From positions 186,001 to 250,000 of the forward strand of contig CAUDNY010000001.1 in NCBI GenBank assembly GCA_958450865.1: 64,000 nt of DNA. The letters are read 5' to 3'. Made by a program: the position numbers and the translations under genes. The notes under the pieces were generated by a model. It was not told where the DNA came from and ran no database searches. It was given only the letters and a program-made list of their open reading frames with translations. Below, piece after piece: positions 46,067 to 54,031 of this stretch (position 1 is the stretch's first letter; each line of letters starts with the position of its first letter). The DNA comes from an uncultured Collinsella sp. Its GTDB lineage: Bacteria > Actinomycetota > Coriobacteriia > Coriobacteriales > Coriobacteriaceae.

Positions 46067-46723
46067 GTGAACGAGACCGTACGTCGCTTTTTGCCGATGG
46101 TCGATTTCCTGGAGCAGATACTCGGTAAGAACAGTGAGATCGTGCTGCATGATTTCTCGGATCCCGACCACGCCATCGTCGATATTCGCAACGGCATCGT
46201 GAGCGGCCGTAAGGTCGGCGGTCCCGCCACCGATCTGGCGCTCAAGATCATGCACGACCCCAAGTATCGCGACCTGCCGTTTATTACGGGCTACGAGGGC
46301 CGCGGCGCCGGTGGCAAGACGTTGGAGTCCGCGACGTACTTTATCCGCGAGAATGACGAGATCGTCGGTATGCTCTGCGTCAACACCGACCTCTCGACCG
46401 TGCGCTCCATCAACGCCATGGCGCAGCAGCTCATGGCATGCTTCGACGCGGCGCCGACGCGCACGGAGCCCGCCCCTATCGAGGTCGAAAGCCTTTCGGA
46501 GTCAACACAGGAGCTCATCGACCGCAGCATTGCCGAGTTGCTGAGTGCGCGCGGGCTGGATGTAGCGTCACTTGGCCAGAGCGACCGCGTCGACGTCATT
46601 CGCCACCTCAACGGCAACGGGGTGTTCATGCTCAAGGGCGCCGTGGCCTGCGCCGCCACCGCGCTGGACATCTCGGAGCCCAGCGTCTACCGCTACCTGC
46701 AAAAGGTCCGCAAGGAAGGCTAA
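46067..46723 (+). CDS. YheO-family transcriptional regulator, second paralogue
   Basis: The 218-residue protein has the PAS_6-like domain (EIVLHDFSDPDHAIVDI, FIRENDEIVGMLCVNTD) and a C-terminal helix-turn-helix (DVIRHLNGNGVFMLKGAV, ALDISEPSVYRYL). AAAGGAG six bases before the GTG at 46067 fixes the start. It is divergent from the purine permease and is the natural regulator of that half of the cluster. Confidence 0.8.
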   Translation: MNETVRRFLPMVDFLEQILGKNSEIVLHDFSDPDHAIVDIRNGIVSGRKVGGPATDLALKIMHDPKYRDLPFITGYEGRGAGGKTLESATYFIRENDEIVGMLCVNTDLSTVRSINAMAQQLMACFDAAPTRTEPAPIEVESLSESTQELIDRSIAELLSARGLDVASLGQSDRVDVIRHLNGNGVFMLKGAVACAATALDISEPSVYRYLQKVRKEG

Positions 46724-46773
46724 CAAACAAAAAGACTGCCCTTGGTGGCTCCACAAGCAATCTGTCGCTTGAC

Positions 46774-46807
46774 AAAAGACCCTGCAGCTCGCACTGCAGG
46801 GTCTTTT
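46774..46807. terminator. Bidirectional terminator between the regulator and ridA
   Basis: Arms AAAAGACCCTGCAG and CTGCAGGGTCTTTT surround a six-base loop, with T-runs usable on both strands. It separates the plus-strand regulator from the convergent ridA gene. Confidence 0.85.
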
Positions 46808-46837
46808 TGCATGTCATGATTTGTTTTCGCCAACGCC

Positions 46838-47215
46838 TTAGAGAGCGGCGACGACCTCGATCTCGACCAGACCGCCGGCCGGAAGGGCGGCAACCTGGAA
46901 GGCGCTGCGCGCGGGGAACGGAGCCTCGAACTTGGAGGCGTAGATCTCGTTCACGGCAGCGAAGTCGGCGATGTCGGCCAGGTAGACCGTGGTCTTGACG
47001 ACATCGGCAAAGGTGGCGCCGGCAGCGGTCAGCAGGGCCTCGACGTTAGCAAGGGACTGCCTGGCCTGGGCCTCGACGCCCTCGGGCATCTTGCCGGTTG
47101 CGGGGTCGATGCCCAGCTGGCCGGACAGGAACACCATGTTGCCAGTCTGGATGCCGGGGGAATACGGGCCGATGGCTGCAGGTGCGTTATCGGAAGACAC
47201 GACGGTCTTGCTCAT
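46838..47215 (-). CDS. ridA: RidA-family enamine/imine deaminase
   Basis: This 125-residue protein has the RidA pattern SGQLGIDPATGKM, the TVYLAD segment and ARSAFQVAALPAGGLVEIE with the conserved arginine. RidA hydrolyses reactive 2-aminoacrylate. That fits the locus, because diaminopropionate ammonia-lyase, encoded at 14.4 kb, produces this intermediate. It is transcribed alone. Confidence 0.93.
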   Translation of the reverse strand: MSKTVVSSDNAPAAIGPYSPGIQTGNMVFLSGQLGIDPATGKMPEGVEAQARQSLANVEALLTAAGATFADVVKTTVYLADIADFAAVNEIYASKFEAPFPARSAFQVAALPAGGLVEIEVVAAL

Positions 47216-47415
47216 GTTTATCTCCTTACGATCAGTTGAGAGAGCGTGAGCGCGGCGTTCACACCGGGAGGCACAGTTCGGTCTGAACGCCGCGCTTGAT
47301 TGGGATAGTACTCAAGGTTTCCGCGCGATGCAAGATTATTATCACGTTGCGAGAATATTTTATCGCCCAACGGCACCTGTCGGCCGCTGAACGGCACGAC
47401 CGGACGGTGAAACTC

Positions 47416-47487
47416 AAAACGATCCGTTTCCCTCCGTCCCCAGCCGATCAGGTGATCCATAGGGGACGGAGGGAAACGGATCGTTTT
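47416..47487. repeat. Palindromic element with perfect 26-base arms
   Basis: The left arm (47416-47441) and right arm (47462-47487) are exact inverted copies around a 20-base loop. The arms contain CCTCCGTCCCC / GGGGACGGAGG, the same GGGAC-type core seen in other elements here. It lies in the gap between divergent ridA and the U32 peptidase gene. Confidence 0.85.
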
Positions 47488-47593
47488 TGCTGCAAGGGCT
47501 GCTGAAGACTTTATCCTGCTTGGACCACAGGGCTCGTCCGCCGCGACAGCACCACTATACTTTTGAGTATCTGAGCATTTTGAAAGGCAGGAT

Positions 47594-50086
47594 ATGACCG
47601 CAACCGCCAGTCGAACCACTAACCGCAGACCCGAGCTTTTGGCGCCCGCCGGAGGGCCCGAGCCCTTTGCCGCCGCACTCGCCGCCGGGGCAGACGCCAT
47701 CTACTGCGGCATGGGCAGCTTCAACGCCCGCCGCAAGGCCACCAACTTTACCGACGAGGCCTTTGAGCAAGCCTGCCGCGCTGCGCACCTGGCCGGCTCG
47801 CGCGTCTACGTCACGGTCAACATCGTCATCAAGCAGTCCGAGATGGGCGATGCACTGCAACTCATCCACCGCTGCTCCACGCTGGGCGCCGATGCCTTCA
47901 TTATCCAGGACTGGGGCCTGTTCTTTGAGGTCAAGCGCACCATGCCCGGCATCGAAACACACATCTCAACCCAGGCGAACATCCATGATGACCGTGGGAC
48001 TATCTGGTGCCGCGAGCAGGGCGCTGACCGCGTGACCCTCTCGCGCGAGCTTTCCATCGACGAGATCGCCGCCATTCACAATGCCGCGCCCGACGTTGAC
48101 CTGGAGGTCTTTAGCCACGGCGCCATCTGTTTTTGTTACTCGGGCCTGTGCCTGCTGTCGAGCTTTGCCATGGCGGGCCGCTCGGCCAACCGCGGCATGT
48201 GCGCTCAGCCCTGTCGCCTTCCTTACGAGCTGATCGACGAGAACGGCCGCGCGCTCTCCCCTGCCGGACGCGAGCGCGCTCTATGCCCGCGCGACACCAA
48301 CACTTCACAGCTCGTTCGCCGTCTGTATGACGCCGGTGCCGCATCGCTCAAGCTCGAGGGCCGCATGAAGGCGCCCGATTACGTGTACTCCATCGTCGAT
48401 GTGTATCGTCATCAGATCGACGACATGCTGGCCGGAGCCACCGTTGCCAAGGACGAGGAAGCCGCCCGCCAGCGCCAGCTCAAACGCTGCTTCAACCGCG
48501 ACTTTACGCATGCCTATCAGGACGGCACCTCGGGCGACGAGATGATGAGCTACGAGCGTTCCAACAACCGCGGCCAGATTGTGGGCACGGTGCTGGGCAG
48601 CCGCCCGGCCAACCGCAATGTGCGCGGCCTCAAGCCCGACGACCGCCGTCGCCGCGCCGCCATCGCCCGCATTGAGCTGTTTGAGCCCGTGGGCAAGGGC
48701 GACCTGCTGGAGCTTCGCCACGATAACGAGTTTGACCAGTTCCTGACCACCATTGCCGCCGATGATGCCGCCGCCGGTAATGTTATCGAGTGCCGCGTGC
48801 CCCGCAGCATGCCCGAGGGCTGCCGCGTCCGCGTGATTCGCAGTCAGCGTGCCATCGACGCCGCCGGCGCCGCGCTCAAGCGCGATGTGCTGCGCCGCCG
48901 CGCCGTAGATGTGTCCGTCGTGGCGCGTCTGGGCAAGCCGTTTACCGTTACGCTCACCTGCTGCGACGACCCCGCGCTCACTGCCACCGCCACCGGCTTT
49001 ACCGTCGAGGCTGCCAAGACCCGCGCCGTCGAGGCGGCAGACCTGGTTGAGCATGTGGGCCGCATGGGTTCCTCGCCCTTTGAGGCAGCGAGCTTTGACG
49101 TTTCGCTCGACGCCTGCTGCGGTATGGGCTTCTCCGCCGTGCACAAGGTGCGCGCCGCCGCCTGTAAAGCATTGGAGGAGGCCATTCTGGCGCCGTACGA
49201 GGAGCGCGCGAAAACGCTCGAGTTGCCGGTGCTCGATAAATGTACGCACGCCATGCCCGAGCATTACCGTGATGAGCCGCAGATCTGCGCCGCCGTCACC
49301 ACGCTCGAAGCCGCCGAGGCAGCTCGTGCCGAGGGCGCCGCGCGCATCTATATGACCACCGACGCGCTCGAGGCTGTCGGACTCTCCCCTGCCGATGCAT
49401 TTGAGCAGGGTATCGTGCCTGTACTCGACGAGGTCTGCCGAGCCGTCGATCACAAGCGCGTCGATCCCTGGATCAATGCCGGAGCCACCGTCGCCGTCGG
49501 CAACATCTCCGAGCTCGCCGTAGCCGCGCAGGCCGGTGCCACGGCCGAGATTCGCTCTTGCCTGCCGGTGCACAACACGCCCTGCATGGAGGCGCTTGCC
49601 GAGCGCGGAGCCGGTGCGTTTTGGCTCTCGCCCGAGATCACGCTCGACGAGATCGTCTCGCTCGGCGCCGCCGCGCCCGCGGCTCTGGGCATCACCGTCT
49701 TTGGCCGCCCGCGCGTCATGACAAGCGAGCATTGCATTCTGCAGGTTGCCAACGGCTGCATCCACGATTGCGCCAACTGCCACCTGCGTGCCCGCAAGCT
49801 CTCGCTCAAGAATATCGACGGCAAGGTCATGCCCGTCCGCACCGACATCCACGGCCGCTCTCGCCTGTACGATGCCTACCCCATTGATCTCACGCCACAG
49901 GTTCCTCAGCTGCTCGATGCCGGCGTGCGTCGTCTCATGGTGGACGGAACGCTGCTCGAGACGGATGAGGTGGGCCGTGCCGTCGCCCGCGTCCGTCGTG
50001 CCGTCGAAGCAGCGCAGGCCGGCCGCAAGCCCGCCGCCCGCCTGCGCGGGGCGACCTCGGGCTGCATGTTTGTGGGAATCAGCTAA
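47594..50086 (+). CDS. U32-family peptidase (RlhA-like)
   Basis: The 830-residue protein starts ELLAPAGGPEPFAAALAAGADAIYCG and has the U32 signature (LCPRDTNTSQLVRRL, SLKLEGRMKAPDYVYSIV) with conserved cysteines (CYSGLC, GMCAQPC), plus a DUF3656-type C-terminal part. The long U32 proteins include RlhA, which hydroxylates a 23S rRNA cytidine; protease activity is doubtful. It is followed 15 bases later by a pseudouridine synthase, which supports an RNA-modification role. Confidence 0.87.
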   Translation: MTATASRTTNRRPELLAPAGGPEPFAAALAAGADAIYCGMGSFNARRKATNFTDEAFEQACRAAHLAGSRVYVTVNIVIKQSEMGDALQLIHRCSTLGADAFIIQDWGLFFEVKRTMPGIETHISTQANIHDDRGTIWCREQGADRVTLSRELSIDEIAAIHNAAPDVDLEVFSHGAICFCYSGLCLLSSFAMAGRSANRGMCAQPCRLPYELIDENGRALSPAGRERALCPRDTNTSQLVRRLYDAGAASLKLEGRMKAPDYVYSIVDVYRHQIDDMLAGATVAKDEEAARQRQLKRCFNRDFTHAYQDGTSGDEMMSYERSNNRGQIVGTVLGSRPANRNVRGLKPDDRRRRAAIARIELFEPVGKGDLLELRHDNEFDQFLTTIAADDAAAGNVIECRVPRSMPEGCRVRVIRSQRAIDAAGAALKRDVLRRRAVDVSVVARLGKPFTVTLTCCDDPALTATATGFTVEAAKTRAVEAADLVEHVGRMGSSPFEAASFDVSLDACCGMGFSAVHKVRAAACKALEEAILAPYEERAKTLELPVLDKCTHAMPEHYRDEPQICAAVTTLEAAEAARAEGAARIYMTTDALEAVGLSPADAFEQGIVPVLDEVCRAVDHKRVDPWINAGATVAVGNISELAVAAQAGATAEIRSCLPVHNTPCMEALAERGAGAFWLSPEITLDEIVSLGAAAPAALGITVFGRPRVMTSEHCILQVANGCIHDCANCHLRARKLSLKNIDGKVMPVRTDIHGRSRLYDAYPIDLTPQVPQLLDAGVRRLMVDGTLLETDEVGRAVARVRRAVEAAQAGRKPAARLRGATSGCMFVGIS

Positions 50087-50101
50087 CCGAAAGGCTTACA
50101 C

Positions 50102-50761
50102 GTGAACGAAGAACCTCAAGTCCTCTACTGCGACGCCTGGCTCATGGCCATCGACAAGCCCGCCGGCATGATCGTCCACGGCGACGGCACCGGCGAGCGC
50201 ACGCTCACCGACTACGCCAGCGACCTGCTGCTGGCAATGGGCGACGGCTTTGCCGCTACCGACATGCAGCCGCTCAACCGCCTGGACCGCGACACCACCG
50301 GCGTGGTGCTGTTCTCGCTCGACAAGCAGACGCAGCCCGCCTTTGACCAGATGGTCATCGACCACGCTTTCGTAAAGCACTACCTGGCGCTCGCCGAGGG
50401 CAAGATCGACTGGAACGAAAAGCTCATCGACAAGCCCATCGCCCGCGACCGCCACGACAGTCGCAAGATGCGCGTCGGTGCTAGCGGCAAGCCGTCTCAA
50501 ACGCGCGTGAAGGTACTCAAGCGTCTTAAGAGCCGCCGTGGCCTGCCCACGCGCTCGTATATCGATGTCGAGCTGCTCACCGGCCGCAAGCACCAGATCC
50601 GTGTGCATCTGGCGAGTGAGCGTCATCCTCTGGTAGGCGACGAGCTCTACGGCACGCCGCGTCCCTGCGGCCTGATGCTCCACGCCCACAGCGTGTCCTT
50701 CACGCATCCCGTAACCGGCGAGCACATCCACATCGAAGCCCCTTGCCCCTGGGAGCCCTAA
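50102..50761 (+). CDS. RluA-family RNA pseudouridine synthase
   Basis: The 219-residue protein has the catalytic motif NRLDRDTTGVVLFS and the C-terminal GRKHQIRVHLAS of RluA-type enzymes, with no S4 domain. A GTG start follows AAAGG. It is co-transcribed with the U32 gene. Its TAA overlaps the first base pairs of a palindromic element. The exact uridine target cannot be read from sequence. Confidence 0.9.
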   Translation: MNEEPQVLYCDAWLMAIDKPAGMIVHGDGTGERTLTDYASDLLLAMGDGFAATDMQPLNRLDRDTTGVVLFSLDKQTQPAFDQMVIDHAFVKHYLALAEGKIDWNEKLIDKPIARDRHDSRKMRVGASGKPSQTRVKVLKRLKSRRGLPTRSYIDVELLTGRKHQIRVHLASERHPLVGDELYGTPRPCGLMLHAHSVSFTHPVTGEHIHIEAPCPWEP

Positions 50762-50798
50762 ACCACCACAATGGGGACAGGCACCTTTGTGGTGGTTT
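50760..50798. repeat. Palindromic element overlapping the pseudouridine synthase stop
   Basis: Perfect 12-base arms (AAACCACCACAA and its complement) enclose TGGGGACAGGCACCT. The left arm starts inside the TAA stop at 50759-50761. A second, imperfect copy with the same core lies at 51130-51166. Confidence 0.8.
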
Positions 50799-50830
50799 TG
50801 CCGCAATGGCTCAGCCACGGTCCCAAAACG

Positions 50831-51045
50831 TCTCGATCTGTAACAGTTAGAACCCATTTTCCGGTCTATCTGTTACAGATCGAGACATTCGAATCCCCCT
50901 TAAGGAAAATCTCAATCTGTAACAATAACTCGGCAAAATCGGTCCCAGCTGTTACAGATTGAGACAAAGGGACGGCAAGGTTCGGAAGTATCTCAATCTG
51001 TAACACCTAGCCCACTTTTAACGGTCTAGTTGTTACAGATTTAGA
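50831..51045. repeat. Three tandem 55-bp palindromes (15-25-15 architecture)
   Basis: Units at 50831-50885, 50910-50964 and 50991-51045 each have 15-base arms (TCTCGATCTGTAACA type; third with one mismatch) around a 25-base centre. The arms are nearly constant and the centres differ, but all keep CGGTC near the same place. Starts are 79 and 81 bases apart. The stretch has no gene. Confidence 0.85.
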
Positions 51046-51061
51046 CAAAACGGCAGACAAC

Positions 51062-51098
51062 AAAAGCGGCAACGCCCGTGATGGACGTTGCCGCTTTT
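51062..51098. terminator. Bidirectional intrinsic terminator
   Basis: AAAAGCGGCAACG and CGTTGCCGCTTTT flank an 11-base loop, with T-runs on both strands. It lies between the plus-strand pseudouridine synthase region and the minus-strand DeoR gene. Confidence 0.85.
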
Positions 51099-51129
51099 CT
51101 ATTGAGAAAACTACTCGGTTTTCGTTACT

Positions 51130-51166
51130 AACCGCCGCAACGGGGACAGGCACCTTTGTGGTGGTT
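51130..51166. repeat. Degenerate copy of the GGGGACAGGCACC palindrome
   Basis: The core and right arm are identical to those at 50772-50798, while the left arm (AACCGCCGCAA) carries two changes that weaken the stem. It ends 18 bases before the DeoR stop codon on the other strand. Confidence 0.7.
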
Positions 51167-51183
51167 TTGACCTTGCCCTGTCG

Positions 51184-51930
51184 CTAGACCGTGATGACGT
51201 TGTCCATCGACTGGTACTTGGCTGGCACCTCGCCCGCGGTAATAATCGTTGCGTCGCGGAAGTCCGCAAACTTAACGGGCGCCACCATGCCAAATTTACT
51301 GGCGTCCGAGATTACGAAGCGTTTGGCGGTATGGCGCATCGAGATACGCTTGACCTGCGCTTCCTCGATATCCGGTGTGGTGAGACCTTGCTCGGCGGCG
51401 ATACCATTGGAACCCCAAAAGCCGCAGTTGAAGTTATAGCGGTCCAGAGTTGCCAAGGCATCGGGACCGACGAGCGCCTCGGTCTCGGGCTTGAGCTCGC
51501 CGCCCAGTACCACGGTGCGCATGCCGCGCAGAGCGAGATGCTGAGCATGGAGCACGGAGTCGGTCACATAGGTGACGCCCTCAAGGCGCGGAAGATGCTC
51601 GATGAGCCTAAGCGTCGTCGAACCTGAATCGATGTACACAAAGCTCTCGGGCTCCACAAGCGCCGCCGCACGGGCGCAGATGCGCTCCTTGTCATCATTA
51701 TGGAGATCGCTGCGCTCGTTGATCGTCAGGTCGCGCGTCACGTGCGCGCGCTCCAGACTTGTCGCACCTCCGTGCACCTTGGCGATACGGTGTGCTCGGT
51801 CGAGCGTCTGCAGGTCGCGCCGAATAGTAGACGCCGTCACGCCCAGGGCCTCAGCAAGCTCCGGCACGGTAACCGAGCCGGTCTGCTGCACCATCGACAC
51901 GATCTCGTTGAGCCTATCTTCCGCAAGCAT
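51184..51930 (-). CDS. DeoR-family transcriptional regulator
   Basis: The 248-residue protein has the N-terminal HTH (VTVPELAEALGVTASTIRRDL, residues 20-40), HGGA, and the DeoR effector domain (YIDSGSTT, VTDS, GG). Family members usually respond to phosphorylated sugars. It starts three bases after the oxidoreductase stop, so it is co-transcribed with it and probably regulates the shared promoter at 53.1 kb. Confidence 0.87.
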   Translation of the reverse strand: MLAEDRLNEIVSMVQQTGSVTVPELAEALGVTASTIRRDLQTLDRAHRIAKVHGGATSLERAHVTRDLTINERSDLHNDDKERICARAAALVEPESFVYIDSGSTTLRLIEHLPRLEGVTYVTDSVLHAQHLALRGMRTVVLGGELKPETEALVGPDALATLDRYNFNCGFWGSNGIAAEQGLTTPDIEEAQVKRISMRHTAKRFVISDASKFGMVAPVKFADFRDATIITAGEVPAKYQSMDNVITV

Positions 51931-51933
51931 CGT

Positions 51934-53013
51934 TTACTCCTCCTCGGGGTACACGACTCCCCAATCGGCGCGGAGCTTGGTCATTAGCTCCATAACATCG
52001 GAAGCATAGCCCAGAAGCTCGCGCTTAGAATCATCGCCGGCAACGGCCTTCTCCAGGTCGGCCATCTCGTAGCACAGTGCGTAGGCCTCGGTGCCAGTGT
52101 GGACCTCCTCGCGGTGACCGTCTGCAGTCCACACGATGGTCGCATGGTCGGCACGCGGATACTCGTTGACCTCGATATAACACTTGTCGAAGCTGATAAC
52201 CGAGCGCTTGGGCTGCTTGGAGTGGAGCGTAAGGCTCACGACGCCCAGCTGCTGCTCGGCGTTACGGCAGACAATGCCACCCGCGACGTCAACGCCAGTC
52301 TCGCAGGTATTGCCCAGAGATACGACCTCGGCGGGTTGGCTGGCCATAAACAGGCGCATGACGGACAGGGCATAGACGCCAATGTCGAGCATGGCGCCGC
52401 CGGCAAGGCTGCGGTTGTAGAATCGGTTGGTCAGGTCGCCGTACTCCTTATAGCTACCAAAGTTGAGCTGGGCGAGGTTCATGCGGCCAAAGTCGCCCGC
52501 ATCCATGCGGCGGCGCAGCTCCTGATACAAGGGCATGTGGAGCACCGTTGTGGCGTCCATGAGGACCACGTTATGCTCGACAGCAATGGCACGGGCCTCG
52601 TCGAGCTCGGCAGAGTTGAGGGTAATGGCCTTCTCGCAGAGCACGTGCTTGCCGGCGGCCAGCGCGGCACGCAGATAGGTGATATGCGTGTTGTGCGGCG
52701 TGGTGATATAGACGGCGTCGATGTCCGGATCGGCGTAGAGGTCCTCAACCGTCTCGTACACCTTCTCGACGCCATACTGCTCGGCAAAAGCCTGGGCCTT
52801 GGACAGCGTACGGTTGGCAACGCCCGCGAGCTTGCGGCCGGCAAGAGCGAGAGACTGGGCCATTTGGTTGGCGATAACACCGCACCCGATCACAGCCCAA
52901 CGAAGCTCGGGAGCCGTAAAGATATCATCGGGGAATGGCTTACCCTGGACCGAAGCGAACGCTGCTTTGGCGGCTGCCGCCGCGTCGAGTGGAGCCTGCT
53001 TGAAATCTGCCAT
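51934..53013 (-). CDS. Gfo/Idh/MocA-family NAD(P)-dependent oxidoreductase
   Basis: This 359-residue protein has a Rossmann start (WAVIGCGVIANQMAQSLAL), ITTPHNTHI and the EKA lysine (VLCEKAITL), typical of sugar or inositol dehydrogenases. AGGAGG precedes the ATG at 53013, removing 19 upstream codons. The substrate is unknown. Together with the DeoR gene it forms a two-gene, self-regulated operon. Confidence 0.86.
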   Translation of the reverse strand: MADFKQAPLDAAAAAKAAFASVQGKPFPDDIFTAPELRWAVIGCGVIANQMAQSLALAGRKLAGVANRTLSKAQAFAEQYGVEKVYETVEDLYADPDIDAVYITTPHNTHITYLRAALAAGKHVLCEKAITLNSAELDEARAIAVEHNVVLMDATTVLHMPLYQELRRRMDAGDFGRMNLAQLNFGSYKEYGDLTNRFYNRSLAGGAMLDIGVYALSVMRLFMASQPAEVVSLGNTCETGVDVAGGIVCRNAEQQLGVVSLTLHSKQPKRSVISFDKCYIEVNEYPRADHATIVWTADGHREEVHTGTEAYALCYEMADLEKAVAGDDSKRELLGYASDVMELMTKLRADWGVVYPEEE

Positions 53014-53059
53014 ATGTGCCTCCTGGGTCATGGAGCGTCTAACATTTCTGCCGTCTCTA

Positions 53060-53196
53060 TATTCGCACAAATTAGCGCGTATGTGCGTACTTTTGCGTAT
53101 ATAACCGCCAAATGGTCATAATACAGCCGCAGACGGTGCTTATACACGCATAGCCACGCAATCCTACGCACACAAATACGCACAAATGCGCACTAA
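53060..53196 (-). promoter_or_regulatory. Promoter with repeated TGCG/CGCA half-sites for the oxidoreductase-DeoR operon
   Basis: TATTAT at 53118-53123 (minus) is a possible -10 with a weak -35 (TGTATA) 17 bases upstream. Around it are many related half-sites: TACGCACAAA, TACGCACACAAA and TGCGCAC upstream, and TTGCGTATAT, TGTGCGTA and TTCGCACAAA downstream. This AT-rich repeated pattern is what a DeoR-type operator region looks like. Confidence 0.5.
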
Positions 53197-53290
53197 TCAT
53201 TACTCAGAGACGGGGAATTCTGCTTAGAACTCGAAAGACAGGATGATCCGCTTCGCCTCGTCGCTCATGGCGCGCTGCAGCTCTAAGGAC

Positions 53291-53433
53291 CGTCCCAAAC
53301 TGCCGACAGAAAAGGAACGTCCCAAACTGCAGACAGAAAAAGAACGTCCCCAGGCGCCGGCATTTCAAGAGCACTCATTTAAGTCTGTCCCCAATGAGTG
53401 CAATCACTCATGTAAGTCTGTCCCCAATGAGTG
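53291..53433. repeat. Tandem GTCCC-core repeats: two 27-bp and two 29-bp copies
   Basis: CGTCCCAAACTGC-type units of 27 bases repeat head to tail at 53291-53317 and 53318-53344. Then 29-base palindromes (CACTCAT ... GTCCCCA ... ATGAGTG) repeat at 53372-53400 and 53405-53433. No gene is present from 53196 to 53530. Confidence 0.75.
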
Positions 53434-53530
53434 GGAGCAATCAGAGACTCTTTGCGAGGGAGGCCGGACGTGGCCTTCCTCGTTTTTATTCATGGACTTT
53501 AGTCCGTGCCGCGCGGCACGCGCGGCATAG

Positions 53531-53694
53531 AAAGCCACCCGCTCAGCGGGTGGAGGCCAATTTCCGCTACGCGACAAAAACCTTCCCCCTAGCATGAGGA
53601 TTGTTCAGGTCATCATACTAGGGGGAAGGTGATTGCTGTGGCCCAGAAAGCCAACAGCCTCGCGTACACGAAATGGCTGTGCAAGTACCGCATC
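53531..53694 (+). mobile_element. IS200/IS605-family left-end remnant with truncated tnpA
   Basis: The left end keeps the hairpin CCACCCGC-TCA-GCGGGTGG (53535-53553) and the second palindrome CCTTCCCCCTAG / CTAGGGGGAAGG (53581-53629). In intact elements the latter hides the tnpA ribosome site. The GTG at 53638 opens MAQKANSLAYTKWLCKYRI, the N-terminus of the Y1 transposase, which stops matching after 19 codons. The catalytic residues and right end are missing. Confidence 0.8.
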
Positions 53695-53915
53695 GCACCG
53701 AGGTCAAGCTCATCGCCGCCATCGTCGAGAAGCACCCCAAGGTGCGCTTTGCCGCGAGCCGCACCTCGGCCCACGCCGACCTCTACGACCGTATGGAGCA
53801 GGCCCTGTGCGAGCGCGTGGCCAACGCGGTGGAGGTCGTCCGCTCCGACATCAGCCCCGCGCTTCTTGTCCACACCGGTCCAAACCTCGTGGGTGTGGCG
53901 GTCCAGGGACTCTAG
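53695..53915 (+). pseudogene. C-terminal fragment, possibly of a DegV-family protein
   Basis: In a frame different from the IS200 remnant the sequence reads TEVKLIAAIVEKHPKVRFAA..., ending SDISPALLVHTGPNLVGVAV. The last part resembles the C-terminus of DegV fatty-acid-binding proteins (HTGPG..GVA). No N-terminal part is present. It is probably the truncated neighbour of the IS200 insertion. Confidence 0.45.
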
Positions 53916-53949
53916 CGGAGGCGGGGCGTCCTGCCCCAAAAACAAATGC

Positions 53950-53999
53950 AAAAGACGAGCACTTCTTGCCGCTCAATTGGCAAGAAGCGCTCGTCTTTT
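53950..53999. terminator. Strong bidirectional terminator after the sugar operon
   Basis: 21-base arms with one mismatch (from AAAAGACGAGC to GCTCGTCTTTT) surround an eight-base loop. It lies about 30 bases past the ROK kinase stop and ends the PTS operon. Confidence 0.85.
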
Positions 54000-54031
54000 C
54001 TTAACGCGTTGTATGGCGGAGAGAGCGCAAG

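Noticed and set aside
50831..51045. CRISPR-like look of alternating constant and variable segments
   Set aside because: The constant parts are inverted rather than direct repeats, only three units exist, and no cas genes are present.
53243..53530. Possible 95-residue plus-strand gene containing the repeats
   Set aside because: The frame is made mostly of the tandem GTCCC repeats and lacks a ribosome site.
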